Below are positions 9,201-18,479 of a DNA stretch of 64,000 bases, piece after piece. A program made the translations under genes and the position numbers. Within the stretch, counting starts at the first letter, position 1. Each line of letters starts with the position of its first letter. Source of the DNA: AP-15 sp963747735 (GTDB lineage Bacteria > Pseudomonadota > Alphaproteobacteria > ATCC43930 > CGMCC-115725); assembly GCA_963747735.1 (NCBI GenBank), contig CAVVGE010000006.1, positions 496,001-560,000 on the forward strand, read 5' to 3'. A model generated the notes under the pieces. That model saw nothing but the letters and a program-made list of their open reading frames with translations, did no database searches and had not been told where the DNA came from.

Positions 9201-12200
9201 ATGAGCATCATTTATACCGGTTTGCACAGCACCGGCATTTTATTGACCGCGACAACGGCTAACCCGGTCACTATAGCGAGCGGCGCCTATATCGGCTCGG
9301 GCGCCAAAAGCTATGCCGTCAAGGGCGATTCCACCAGCGGCCAGGCCGATTACAAGTTCCGGTGGAACATAACCAATTTCGGCGAGGTCAAGGCGAGCGG
9401 CACCGGCTCGACCGGCGTCTACCTCGCTGGCGGCGGCGCCGTCTATAACGGGCGCCCCGGCTACGCCGGCTATATCGGCGGCGGGAAATTCGGCGTTTAC
9501 GTCAAGGCGCTGTCAGGAACCGTCGTCAATTCCGGACAGATCGTCGGCCGGAACGGCGTCGGGGTCGATCTCGCGGCCGGCGGCGAAGTCACCAATTTGG
9601 GGGTCATCGAGGGCACCGGCGGCGTTGTCGGCATCACCAATGGGGCCGCCGCGAGCCTGTACAATTACGGCGGCATCGTCGCCACCGGCGGGTATAGCTG
9701 CGTCAACCTGTCGGCGACCGGCAGCAACCTCCTGGTCAACGGCCGCACCGGCTCCATCAAAGGCGCGAGCGGCGGCGGTGCCGCCGTATATGCCGGCGGC
9801 CCGGCGAATATCGTCAATCTCGGCGATATCGCCGGCTTCAGCAATACCGGCGCCGGCATCCGCCTCGGCGATGGCGGCACGATCGTCAACGGACGCAAGG
9901 GCACCGGCACCGGGTTCATCACCTCGCAGGGTGACGACGCGATCGGCGTCTTCAGCGGCGGGCCGGTCACGGTCACCAATTACGGCGTGATCGAACCGAG
10001 TTCGGCGAGCCCGGGCGCCGGCATCTTTCTTGCCGACGGCGGCAAGGTCACCAATTTCGGCTCGATCGCCGGCGGTGGCGCGACGTTCGAGAACGGCAAT
10101 GACGCCATCGAGATCCAGGGCGCCGGCACGGTGGCGAATTACGGGACGATCTCTGGTTACGGCCCGGTTGCGGGTGTGAAGCTCCAGAGCACCGGCAGCA
10201 GCCGTCTCTCCAACGTCGCGGGGGCCTATATCCATCAGAAGACCGGCCCCGCCGTCGAGATCGCATACGCCGCCGGCACCATCGTCAATCTCGGCACCAT
10301 CATCGCCCTGGCCGGCGCCGGCGTTCAGCTCGACGATGGCGGCATCGTCACCAACGGGCAGAGCGGCTCGACCGAGGGGAAAATCGACGCGGGAACGGTC
10401 GGGATCGAGGAAACCGGGACTGTGAATGCCACGATCGCCAATTACGGCACGGTTATCGGCAATGGCAGCGGCGACGGCATCGCGCTTGCCGATGGCGGCC
10501 GGATCACCAATTCCGGGACGATATTCAGCCGCTCCGGCAGCAACGGGATCGCGATCACCGGCACAGCCGCCGCCAGGGTGGTGAATTCCGGGGACGTCTA
10601 CGCCAGCGGCGGGACGAGCCAAATCTATCTCGACACCAGTGGCGGTGCCTATCTGCACAATGCCGGCGGGGCGCATATCGGTGGTTTCAGCGACCAGAGC
10701 ACGAATGGCGTTTCGATCGCCGGCGCCGCGGGCACGGTGGTCAATCTCGGTGCAATCTCCGGCCAGACCGCCGGTGTCGTGCTCGCCGCCGGCGGTCGGA
10801 TCACTACCCAGGGAATGATCAGTGGAACCTCGTACGGCGTCGAGGTCGCAGGCGGGGCGGCAACCATCGTCAATGACGGCCAGATCAACACCTATAGCGG
10901 TGGCGGACCCGGCATCGCGTTCCTGAACGGGGCGGGGGGGACGATCATCAACGACGGAAACATTAGCGGCGGCAGCGGCACTGCGGTTTCCTTTGGCGGC
11001 GGCAACGACCTGGTCGTGGACGAAGCCCATGGCGGTTTCGAATCGAGCTCCGGCGGCATCGGGATCGTCAATGGCGGCGGCGGCACCAACACGCTCGATC
11101 TGTTCAGGCCCGGTATCGATACGCTGACCGGGTTCGTCGGCTTTTCGATCGTTTTCCTGTTGAACGGCGAGACTGACGGCCTGACCATCACCGACGCCGA
11201 TTTCTCCGGGCTCCCCGTCGGCACCGCGCTGACCGTCCATGGCAGCAATACCGGCGACACCATCGATGCGGGCGGGCTGACCGCGGGCGACCGGCTGGAT
11301 TATTTCGGCACCTCCCCGGGCTTCGACAATGTGACGGGCGGCGCCGGCAACGACACCTTCTCGTTCACCGCTGCGGCATTGAACGGCAACGAAACGATTG
11401 CCGGCGGCGGCGGTTCGGATCGGCTTCTGGTGACGACCGGCGGCACGGTCGAAATCCCCTTTGTCACCCGGATCGAGACGTTCCGGCTCGATGCGACCGC
11501 CGCCGATACACTGGCCTTGGTCAACGGGAACTTCACCGGGGTGGCCGGCGCGGCGATCACGGTCGATGCCGGCAACAGCGGCGACACGGTCGACGCATCG
11601 GCGGTGACCGGGTCGAACCGGGTCATCATCGTCGGCGGCGCCGGCACGGATATCCTGACCGGTGGGGCAGGGAACGACGTCTTCGAGTTTTCCGCGGGGG
11701 ACCTCATCCCCGCCGATTCGCTGCAAGGCGGCGGCGGCGCCGATACGCTGGAGATGACCAGCGCCGGGACGATCAACGCCGGCGGCATCGCCGGGGTCGA
11801 GACCTATAAGCTCTTCAATGGCCCCGGCAACAAGCTGTCCCTGGCCGGTGCGAATTTCAGCGGCGTGACCGGAACAACGATCACGATCGAGGACGGCAGC
11901 AAGGGCAACACCATCAACGCCAAGGCGCTGACCGGGACCAGCCGCATCATCGTTCACGCGGGAGCCGGGGCCGACAAGTTGACCGGGGGCGCCGGCAATG
12001 ACGAATTCTTCGCCGCTGGCGACACGGCGATGACCGGCGGCGCGGGGACCAACGAGTTCATCTTCAGCGCGCTCGGCAGCAATGCGATCACCGATTTCCA
12101 CGCCTCGAAGACAAACCGGATCGTGGTCAGCAATTCCGGGTTCGGCCTTGACGAGACCGGTGCCGGCGCCGTGCCGAAGCCATTGCCGACAGCGCAATTC

Positions 12201-12362
12201 AAGAACGGCGCGTTCAATAATTCCGTGCAGCGCTTCGCCTATAGCCAGGCCACGGGCGCACTGTTCTTTTCCGCAGATGGCAATGCCGCGTCCGAGCATC
12301 TGGTCGCCAGCCTCACCGACCACGCCGCGTTGAGCGCGGCGCAATTGTTCTTTATTGCCTGA
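9201..12362 (+). CDS. Large secreted beta-helix and RTX calcium-binding repeat protein
   Basis: This is a 1053-residue acidic, Gly/Ala/Thr-rich protein without N-terminal signal peptide. Residues ~45-600 contain about 20 degenerate coils of the pattern [VI]xNxGxIxG (for example VVNSGQIVG, VTNLGVIEG, VTNYGVIEP, IINDGNISG), as in parallel beta-helix adhesins. From ~700 come RTX nonapeptide-type blocks (GGAGNDTFSF, GGAGNDVFEFS, GGAGNDEFF) that bind calcium in a beta-roll. The C-terminus (about 90 residues, ending AAQLFFIA) looks like a type I secretion signal. It should be exported by an ABC/MFP/TolC system, but none is in the window. The role may be adhesion or surface-layer matrix; there is no catalytic domain. 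Confidence 0.85.
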   Translation: MSIIYTGLHSTGILLTATTANPVTIASGAYIGSGAKSYAVKGDSTSGQADYKFRWNITNFGEVKASGTGSTGVYLAGGGAVYNGRPGYAGYIGGGKFGVYVKALSGTVVNSGQIVGRNGVGVDLAAGGEVTNLGVIEGTGGVVGITNGAAASLYNYGGIVATGGYSCVNLSATGSNLLVNGRTGSIKGASGGGAAVYAGGPANIVNLGDIAGFSNTGAGIRLGDGGTIVNGRKGTGTGFITSQGDDAIGVFSGGPVTVTNYGVIEPSSASPGAGIFLADGGKVTNFGSIAGGGATFENGNDAIEIQGAGTVANYGTISGYGPVAGVKLQSTGSSRLSNVAGAYIHQKTGPAVEIAYAAGTIVNLGTIIALAGAGVQLDDGGIVTNGQSGSTEGKIDAGTVGIEETGTVNATIANYGTVIGNGSGDGIALADGGRITNSGTIFSRSGSNGIAITGTAAARVVNSGDVYASGGTSQIYLDTSGGAYLHNAGGAHIGGFSDQSTNGVSIAGAAGTVVNLGAISGQTAGVVLAAGGRITTQGMISGTSYGVEVAGGAATIVNDGQINTYSGGGPGIAFLNGAGGTIINDGNISGGSGTAVSFGGGNDLVVDEAHGGFESSSGGIGIVNGGGGTNTLDLFRPGIDTLTGFVGFSIVFLLNGETDGLTITDADFSGLPVGTALTVHGSNTGDTIDAGGLTAGDRLDYFGTSPGFDNVTGGAGNDTFSFTAAALNGNETIAGGGGSDRLLVTTGGTVEIPFVTRIETFRLDATAADTLALVNGNFTGVAGAAITVDAGNSGDTVDASAVTGSNRVIIVGGAGTDILTGGAGNDVFEFSAGDLIPADSLQGGGGADTLEMTSAGTINAGGIAGVETYKLFNGPGNKLSLAGANFSGVTGTTITIEDGSKGNTINAKALTGTSRIIVHAGAGADKLTGGAGNDEFFAAGDTAMTGGAGTNEFIFSALGSNAITDFHASKTNRIVVSNSGFGLDETGAGAVPKPLPTAQFKNGAFNNSVQRFAYSQATGALFFSADGNAASEHLVASLTDHAALSAAQLFFIA

Positions 12363-12396
12363 TCGCGATTGCCGGATCGCGATTACCCGATCGCGG
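12360..12396. repeat. 14-bp tandem repeat (2.6 copies) spanning the convergent stop codons
   Basis: The units are TGATCGCGATTGCC (12360-12373), GGATCGCGATTACC (12374-12387) and a partial CGATCGCGG. The first begins exactly at the TGA stop of the RTX gene; the second contains, on the minus strand, the TAA stop of purD (12383-12385). Confidence 0.75.
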
Positions 12397-13654
12397 GGGC
12401 GCCGATATCGCGGCGGCAAAAGCCTTCGGGCCAGTCGATCCGGTCGATCGCGGCATAGGCCCGCGCGCGGGCGGCGGCGAGGTCGGTTCCTTGCGCGGCA
12501 ACGCCAAGGACGCGCCCGCCGTCGGCGACAAGGCGCTCGCCGTCGCGCCGGGTCGCGGCATGAAAGATCTTGACCGCCGGATCGGCACCGGCCGCGGCAT
12601 CGAGGCCGCGGATCTCGCCGCCGCGCTCGGGATCGTCGGGGTAGCCTTTCGCGGCCATGACGACGCAAACCGCCGCGTCGTCGTGCCAGCGCAGATCGAC
12701 CTGGCGCAAGATGCCGTCATGCGCCGCGAGCAATGCCGGCAGCGGGTCGCTAATTAGCCGCATCATCAATACCTGCGCCTCCGGGTCGCCAAACCGGACA
12801 TTGTATTCGAGCAGCATCGGCCCCGATCGCGTCAGCATCAGCCCGGCATAGAGGACACCCTTATAGGGCCGTCCCGCTTGCCGCAGCGCCGCCACCGCCG
12901 GCTCGACGATGCGGTCCATGATTTGGCCTTCGAGCGCCGCATCGAGGCAGGGTGCGGGCGAATAGGCGCCCATGCCGCCGGTGTTCGGCCCGTTGTCGCC
13001 ATCGAGCAGACGCTTGTGGTCCTGCGCGGCGGCGAGCGGCAGCGCGTCCTTGCCGTCGCAGAGCGCGAAAAAGCTCAGCTCCTCGCCATCGAGAAAATCC
13101 TCGACGACGATCTCCATGCCAGCGGCGCTGAACCGGCGCTCGACCAGCGCCTCGTCGACCGCGCGACAGGCGGTGTCGAGGTCCATTGCGACGGTGACAC
13201 CTTTGCCGGCCGCGAGCCCGTCGGCCTTGACCACGATCGGGGCGCCATGCCCGGCGATATAGGCTTTCGCCGCCGCCGGATCGCGGAAGGTGCGGTGCGA
13301 AGCGGTCGGGATGCCGGCGCGCATGCACAAATCCTTAGCGAAGGATTTCGAGCCTTCGAGCGCCGCCGCCGGGGCACTCGGGCCAAAGGCGGCGATGCCT
13401 GCGGCTTCGAGCGCATCGACGAGCCCCAGGACGAGCGGCGCCTCCGGCCCGACGACGACGAAATCGATGCGCTCGTTGCGGCAGAAGCCGACGAGGCCGG
13501 CGATGTCGGTCGCCCGTATCGGCACGCATTCGGCCTCTTCGGCGATCCCGGCATTGCCCGGCGCGCAATAAAGCCGATCGACCAAAGGGGAGGCCGCAAT
13601 CGCCCAGGCGAGCGCATGCTCGCGCCCGCCCGAGCCCACCACCAGCACCCGCAT
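12383..13654 (-). CDS. purD: Phosphoribosylamine--glycine ligase
   Basis: PurD (GAR synthetase) catalyses ATP-dependent joining of glycine to 5-phosphoribosylamine in purine synthesis. The 423 residues match the family length. Visible features are the N-terminal MRVLVVGSGGREHALAW, the GPEAPLVLGL motif, the ATP-grasp segment PIVVKADGLAAGKGV, the DGEELSFFALCDG and GPNTGGMGAYSPAP motifs, and VRFGDPEAQVLM with the metal-binding Asp/Glu. It starts at ATG 13654 and is divergent from xseA with only 28 bp between start codons, so the two must share a compact promoter region. Confidence 0.97.
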   Translation of the reverse strand: MRVLVVGSGGREHALAWAIAASPLVDRLYCAPGNAGIAEEAECVPIRATDIAGLVGFCRNERIDFVVVGPEAPLVLGLVDALEAAGIAAFGPSAPAAALEGSKSFAKDLCMRAGIPTASHRTFRDPAAAKAYIAGHGAPIVVKADGLAAGKGVTVAMDLDTACRAVDEALVERRFSAAGMEIVVEDFLDGEELSFFALCDGKDALPLAAAQDHKRLLDGDNGPNTGGMGAYSPAPCLDAALEGQIMDRIVEPAVAALRQAGRPYKGVLYAGLMLTRSGPMLLEYNVRFGDPEAQVLMMRLISDPLPALLAAHDGILRQVDLRWHDDAAVCVVMAAKGYPDDPERGGEIRGLDAAAGADPAVKIFHAATRRDGERLVADGGRVLGVAAQGTDLAAARARAYAAIDRIDWPEGFCRRDIGAPAIG

Positions 13655-13682
13655 CGCCCTATCTCCTGCGCTCGGCTACCAT

Positions 13683-15113
13683 ATGGGCATGGATGATTTG
13701 CTGACCGCGTCGCCGCCGCGCTCGAACCTCGCCGAATATACCGTTTCCGAATTGTCGCAGGCGCTCAAGCGCTCGATCGAGGACAATTTCGGTTATGTCC
13801 GGGTGCGCGGCGAGGTCTCCGGGTTCAAGCGGCACGGCTCGGGGCACTGCTATTTCGCGTTGAAAGACACCGACGCGGTGCTCGACGCGGTGTGCTGGCG
13901 GATGACCGCGATCCGGCTCGCGCTGAAGCCCGAAGACGGCATGGAGGTGGTGTGCAGCGGGCGGCTGACCACCTTTCCCGGCCGCTCGAAATACCAGCTC
14001 GTCGTCGATTCGATCGAATTGGCCGGTATCGGCGCGCTCTTGAAGCTGCTCGAGGAGCGGCGCCAGCGGCTCGCCGCCGAGGGCCTCTTCGCGGCCGAGC
14101 GCAAAAGGCCGCTGCCTTACCTGCCGCACGTCATCGGCGTCGTGACCTCGCCGTCGGGGGCGGTGATCCGCGACATCCTGCACCGTCTCGCCGACCGGTT
14201 TCCGCGCCATGTGCTGGTTTGGCCGGTGGCGGTGCAGGGCGAGGCGGCGGCGGCTCAAATAGCGGCGGCGATCCGGGGGTTCAACACATTGCCGCAGGGA
14301 CGGGTGCCGCGCCCCGACCTGATCATCGTCGCGCGCGGCGGCGGCAGCCTCGAAGACCTGATGGCGTTCAACGAGGAGGTCGTGGTGCGCGCCGCCGCGG
14401 CCTCGGCGATCCCGCTGATCTCGGCCGTCGGGCACGAAACCGACACCACGCTGATCGACCATGCGAGCGACCGGCGCGCCCCGACGCCCTCCGCCGCGGC
14501 CGAAATCGCGGTCCCGGTGCGGCTCGACCTCATGGCCGATCTCGCCGGGAAATCGTCGCGGCTTTCGGCCGGCCTCTCGCGCCTTTTTGCCGAGCGTCGG
14601 CTGCGCCTCGCCGGCCTCGCGCGCGGGCTTCCCGACCCGAGGGACCTGATCGGCCAGCGCGCGCAACGGCTCGACGACCGCGCCGAACGGCTGCGGCTCG
14701 CCGCCGCCCGGCATCTCTCGACCGCGCGCCACCGGCTCGACCTCGCCGCCGCCAAATTGCGGCCCGAGGCGCTCAAGGCTGACCTCGCCCGCACCCGCAC
14801 CCGGCTCGCCGAAATCGATGGCCGCCTCCATGCCGCTATCCTGCGCGCGCTCGACGAGCGGCGCGCGGCCGCCGACAATTTCGCCGGGCGGCTCGCCACT
14901 CATTCCGAGCGGCATGAGAGCCTGCTGGCGCGCGGCTATGTCGTGGTTCGCGACGGCGCTTCGCGCGTCCTGACCGAGGCTGCCGGTGTCAAGCCGGGCG
15001 CGGCGCTCGACCTCGAATTTTACGACGGGCGCGTCGGCGCCATCGCCGGCCGCACGCCACGCCGGCCGGTCCGCCGTTCCCCGCCCCGTCCGGAGCAGGG
15101 CAGCCTGTTTTGA
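13683..15113 (+). CDS. xseA: Exodeoxyribonuclease VII large subunit
   Basis: XseA is the catalytic subunit of the ssDNA-specific exonuclease VII. The N-terminal OB-fold (EYTVSELSQALKRSIE, then GHCYFALKD) is followed by the catalytic domain with VGVVTSPSGAVIRD-type residues, RGGGSLEDL, FNEEVVVRA and ISAVGHETDTTLIDHASD. A coiled-coil region and the terminal LARGYVVVRD segment complete it. Length 476 fits. Start is ATG 13683 or ATG 13689; neither has a strong ribosome-binding site. The small subunit xseB is not in the window. The purD-xseA neighbourhood is common in alphaproteobacteria. Confidence 0.96.
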   Translation: MGMDDLLTASPPRSNLAEYTVSELSQALKRSIEDNFGYVRVRGEVSGFKRHGSGHCYFALKDTDAVLDAVCWRMTAIRLALKPEDGMEVVCSGRLTTFPGRSKYQLVVDSIELAGIGALLKLLEERRQRLAAEGLFAAERKRPLPYLPHVIGVVTSPSGAVIRDILHRLADRFPRHVLVWPVAVQGEAAAAQIAAAIRGFNTLPQGRVPRPDLIIVARGGGSLEDLMAFNEEVVVRAAAASAIPLISAVGHETDTTLIDHASDRRAPTPSAAAEIAVPVRLDLMADLAGKSSRLSAGLSRLFAERRLRLAGLARGLPDPRDLIGQRAQRLDDRAERLRLAAARHLSTARHRLDLAAAKLRPEALKADLARTRTRLAEIDGRLHAAILRALDERRAAADNFAGRLATHSERHESLLARGYVVVRDGASRVLTEAAGVKPGAALDLEFYDGRVGAIAGRTPRRPVRRSPPRPEQGSLF

Positions 15114-15125
15114 TTGCGGCGCTGC

Positions 15126-16250
15126 TTATCCGACAGGGCGCGGCGGCGCCCGCGAGAAGGCTTCGGCAATCGCGGTGCAGGCCGGCTTGGGCTGCAAATC
15201 GGCGTCGAACGGCAACGGCCGCGACGGCAGCCCGTCCTTGCGCCATTTTGCTTCGTTGGTCTCGTGGCGGACAATCCAGCTGTGCCGGTCCGAGAGGCCC
15301 CAGGTCACGACCAGCTTGAGCGCCGGCTCGCCGAGCACGGCATCGAGAAAGCGCGAATAGGTGTCGGCCACCAGCCGGTCGCGAGTTCCGATATCGGCCG
15401 GGGCGCGCGCGTCGGTCACGTCGAGCTCGGTGATCTCGATTTCGAGGCCGAGCGCGGCGATCTCGGCGAGAAACCGCCGCAATTTCGGCACCGACAAGGG
15501 CGGCCCGCCGACCGCCGCCAGATGCGCCTGGATGCCGACCGCATCGACCGGGGTGCCGGCTTGCTGCATATGCCGCAGCAGGTCGAGCAAGATCCGGCGC
15601 CGCGCGTCGTGCTCGGGCGCGTCGAGCTCGACATCGTATTCGTTGACGACGAGACGGGCTTTGGGGTCGGCCTCGTGCGTCGTGCGGTAGGCGAGGTCGA
15701 GATAGCCGGGACCGAGCGCTTCGAGAAACACCGCCTTGCGCAGCCCGTCGGGGCGGCCGTCCTTGGGCTCGATCGGCTCGTTGACCACGTCCCAGCTGTG
15801 CACCCGCCCACGGTAGCGCCCGGCGAGCGAATGGATGCGCTCGACGATCGCTTGTTCTTTTGCCGCGGCGCTCGGCAGGTGAAAAAACCAGCCGGGAGTG
15901 CGGTAATACCATAGGAGGTTGTGGCCGCGCAGGACGAGGCCGTTCTTGGTCGCGAAATCGGCAACCGTGTCGGCTGGCCCGTAATCGTCGTCGCCCGGCG
16001 CGCCGCGGTTCATGTCCTGCCATTTCATGTCGTTCTCGGCGACGACGAGACCGGCCTCGCGCAGGACGAGGGCGACAAAGGCCGGGTCGCCCTTGATCTG
16101 GTCGGCGGCGATCGTCGTGCCGTAGACGAGCCCCTTTGCCGCCGCCAATCGACGCAGCGGCTGGGCCTCGGCCGCGCCGGCAGATGCCACGGCGAGTGGT
16201 GCAGCGAGCCCGGCGGCGAGCAATCCCCGGCGCGACAGCCCTCTGCTCAT
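15126..16250 (-). CDS. Endo-1,4-beta-xylanase, GH10 family, Tat-exported
   Basis: This is a glycoside hydrolase family 10 enzyme that cleaves beta-1,4-xylan, 374 residues. A twin-arginine signal (SRRGLLAAGLAAP) precedes a single GH10 (beta/alpha)8 barrel. ENDMKWQDMNR, GHNLLWYYRTPGWF, the acid/base Glu158 in WDVVNEP, NEYDVE and the nucleophile Glu275 in ITELDVTD are all in place, so it should be active. There is no carbohydrate-binding module. It starts 13 bp after the stop of the TPR-protein gene, so both form an operon. It converges on xseA with a 12-bp gap. No xylose-catabolic genes are nearby. Confidence 0.93.
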   Translation of the reverse strand: MSRGLSRRGLLAAGLAAPLAVASAGAAEAQPLRRLAAAKGLVYGTTIAADQIKGDPAFVALVLREAGLVVAENDMKWQDMNRGAPGDDDYGPADTVADFATKNGLVLRGHNLLWYYRTPGWFFHLPSAAAKEQAIVERIHSLAGRYRGRVHSWDVVNEPIEPKDGRPDGLRKAVFLEALGPGYLDLAYRTTHEADPKARLVVNEYDVELDAPEHDARRRILLDLLRHMQQAGTPVDAVGIQAHLAAVGGPPLSVPKLRRFLAEIAALGLEIEITELDVTDARAPADIGTRDRLVADTYSRFLDAVLGEPALKLVVTWGLSDRHSWIVRHETNEAKWRKDGLPSRPLPFDADLQPKPACTAIAEAFSRAPPRPVG

Positions 16251-16263
16251 GGCTGCTTTGGCC

Positions 16264-17121
16264 TCACGGCTGATTTGGGGCCGCGGGTTTCGGCGCTGCT
16301 TTTTGCTGCAGCGCCAGATGCTCGAGATTGGCCCGCGCCGCCATATCGGCTTGGCTGCCCGGCGCGACCTTGCCGACCTCTACCCAATCGCGGTGGGCGC
16401 CGTCGAGGTCGCCTTTGAGCCGCCGGATGTCGCCGCGTTCGAGCAGGGCCGGCGCCGAATTGGGCGAGCGTTTCAGCGCCGCGTCGATATCGGCGAGCGC
16501 CGGGTCGAGGCGATCGAGCGCGCGATAGGCCGAGGCCCGGTAGATCAGCGCATCGACGCGATGCGGGTCGCTTTTCAGCACCCGGTCGAGATCGGCGACC
16601 GCCTTGTCGTAATAGCCGGCTGACGCGGCCGCCTCGGCCCGGTCGATCAATAGATCGGCGTTGTTGGGCAGCAGGTTGACGGCCGCCCCCGCATCGGCAT
16701 AGGCGCGGACCGGCTCGCCGGCGAGGAGCCATGCCTGCGCCGCCTGGTCGAGCACATCGGCGCGCAGCGAGGCGGGCGCCTTTGCCATCGCCTTGGCGAG
16801 GGTGTCGAGGCGGGTCGCCCCGTCGCGGTATTTGCCGAGGGTGATCAGCGCCACTGCGGCGCAATGGTCGGCGGGATGCGCCCCGCCTTTTTTGTGCCAG
16901 GCCTGGGCCAGAGTCTCGGCCGCGCCGGGATCGCTCTTGGCCAGCTTCATGCAGCGCGCATAGGTCTCGGCTTCGGCCTCGGCCGAGGGCGGCGTCGCCA
17001 TCGGCCCGGTCGGCTCGGCCTTCACCGCCGCCGCCATCGGCAACAGGAGGAGCAGCAGGCAACAGAGCCGCCGCTCAGGTTTTGCGCGCCACACTCTCGG
17101 CAATTCCCCCAACCCCTGCAT
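16264..17121 (-). CDS. Exported tetratricopeptide-repeat protein
   Basis: This is a 285-residue protein with a signal peptide (CCLLLLLLPMAAAVKAEP) and four or five TPR-like helical hairpins. Examples are AYADAGAAVNLLPNNADLLI, GYYDKAVADLDRVLKSDP, LDRLDPALADIDAALKRSPN and KGDLDGAHRDWVEVGKVAPG. It probably acts as a periplasmic scaffold. ATG 17121 gives the best signal peptide; ATG 17139 is an alternative. It lies upstream of the xylanase gene by 13 bp and is likely co-expressed. TPR proteins are too general to assign a partner. Confidence 0.82.
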   Translation of the reverse strand: MQGLGELPRVWRAKPERRLCCLLLLLLPMAAAVKAEPTGPMATPPSAEAEAETYARCMKLAKSDPGAAETLAQAWHKKGGAHPADHCAAVALITLGKYRDGATRLDTLAKAMAKAPASLRADVLDQAAQAWLLAGEPVRAYADAGAAVNLLPNNADLLIDRAEAAASAGYYDKAVADLDRVLKSDPHRVDALIYRASAYRALDRLDPALADIDAALKRSPNSAPALLERGDIRRLKGDLDGAHRDWVEVGKVAPGSQADMAARANLEHLALQQKAAPKPAAPNQP

Positions 17122-17210
17122 GCTCCGACTATAACGCATGATTGCAGCTGAATCGTGCCGGGCGGTACGATCGGCCGCAACCCTTTCATCCACCGGAGCT
17201 TCGCGTTTTC

Positions 17211-18479
17211 GTGGTCTTCATGCTCGGCCGCCTGGTCCCGGGCGGCATCGGCAATGTCGCGCTGGCGCTCGCCCACCGCAATTACCGCATCTATGCGGGC
17301 GGCAACGCCGTCTCGCTGGTGGGCGTGTGGATGCAGCGCGTGGCGGTCGGCTGGCTCGCCTGGACCCTGACCCATTCCGGCACCTGGCTCGGGGTCATGT
17401 CGATGGCCGAGTTTTTTCCGGTCGTGTTTTTGAGCCCGCTTGCCGGCGCGCTCGCCGACCGGCGCGACCGGGTGCGGATCATCCGGGTAACCCAGATCGC
17501 CGGCACCGCCGAGGCGACGTTGCTCGCGGTCTTGGTCATCACCGGCGTGATCAGGATCGAGTGGCTGCTCGGCCTGACCTTTCTGCTCGGTGTCTTCAAC
17601 GCGATGGCGCAGCCCTCGCGGCTGGCGCTGATCCCGACCCTGGTCGACCGCCCGGCGCTGCCTTCGGCGCTCGCCATCAATGCGATCATCTTCAACAGCG
17701 CGCGGTTTCTCGGGCCCGCGGTCGCCGGGCTGGTCATTGCCAGGGCGAGCGTGGCTGCGGCTTTTGCCGTCAACGCCGCCACCTATGTCGTGTTTCTCGT
17801 CGCGATGGCCAATCTGCGCGGCCTGCCGCCTTTGCCTGTCGTAGCGCGGCAGGGGGTGATCGGCGCCTCGATCGAAGCCTACGGCTATGCCAGCCGGCAT
17901 GCCGGGATCGCCCCGATGCTGCTGTTGTTCACGGTGACGACGATCGGCACCCGCGGCTGCGTCGAATTGTTCCCCGGCTTCGCCGACCGGGTTTTCGGGC
18001 GCGGCCCCGAGGGGCTGGCGATGCTGACCTCGACGGTCGGGCTCGGCGCCATCTGCGGCGCCATCTGGCTGCTGCTGCGTCCGGGGATCGCCGGCCTGAC
18101 CAATGTCGTGCTCGTGACGACCTTGATGATCTCGCTGGCGATCCTGGGCTTCACGGCGACGAATTGGTTCTGGTTTGCGCTCCCCTGCATCTTTCTTGCC
18201 GGGACCGCGATGACGGTCACCGGGATCGGCGCCCAGACCCTGATCCAGGCGGCGGTCGAAACCGGCATGCGCGGCCGCATCATGGCGCTCTACGGCATGA
18301 TCTTTCGCGCCGGCCCGGCCTTGGGCGCGGTGCTGATGGGGGCGTTGAGCCAACGCTGGGGCCTGCGCCTGCCGTTGGCGCTGGGGGCGCTCGTCTCCTG
18401 CGGCTTTTGGCTCGCGACCTGGCTCAAGCAGCCGCGCATTGCCCAGGCGCTCGAAGCGCCCGCAGAAGACCGGTCGTGA
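17211..18479 (+). CDS. MFS transporter, MFS_3/EntS-like
   Basis: This is a twelve-helix major facilitator protein, about 422 residues. The start region LALAHRNYRIYAGGNAVSLVGVWMQRVAVGWLAW is typical of the MFS_3 (enterobactin exporter/DUF894) subfamily. The loop motif GALADRRDRVRIIR between helices 2 and 3, NAMAQPSRLALIPTLV, and RGRIMALYGMIF in the second half also fit. GTG 17211 has GGAG 13 bases upstream; ATG 17220 is the alternative. The stop overlaps the GTG start of the next gene by 4 bp (GTGA), so both are translated together. The substrate is unknown. Confidence 0.88.
   Translation: MVFMLGRLVPGGIGNVALALAHRNYRIYAGGNAVSLVGVWMQRVAVGWLAWTLTHSGTWLGVMSMAEFFPVVFLSPLAGALADRRDRVRIIRVTQIAGTAEATLLAVLVITGVIRIEWLLGLTFLLGVFNAMAQPSRLALIPTLVDRPALPSALAINAIIFNSARFLGPAVAGLVIARASVAAAFAVNAATYVVFLVAMANLRGLPPLPVVARQGVIGASIEAYGYASRHAGIAPMLLLFTVTTIGTRGCVELFPGFADRVFGRGPEGLAMLTSTVGLGAICGAIWLLLRPGIAGLTNVVLVTTLMISLAILGFTATNWFWFALPCIFLAGTAMTVTGIGAQTLIQAAVETGMRGRIMALYGMIFRAGPALGAVLMGALSQRWGLRLPLALGALVSCGFWLATWLKQPRIAQALEAPAEDRS

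Noticed and set aside
9513..12668. Thousand-residue open frame on the minus strand opposite the RTX gene
   Set aside because: It is the mirror of GC-rich repeats; it has no start signal, no domain and overlaps purD. Long opposite frames are expected at this GC content.
16247..16290. A 17-bp duplication between the TPR gene stop and the xylanase start as a fifth example of the stop-codon repeats
   Set aside because: The two segments (CAGCCGTGAG and CAGCCATGAG, 17 bp apart) match at only about 11 of 17 positions, so chance similarity is likely.
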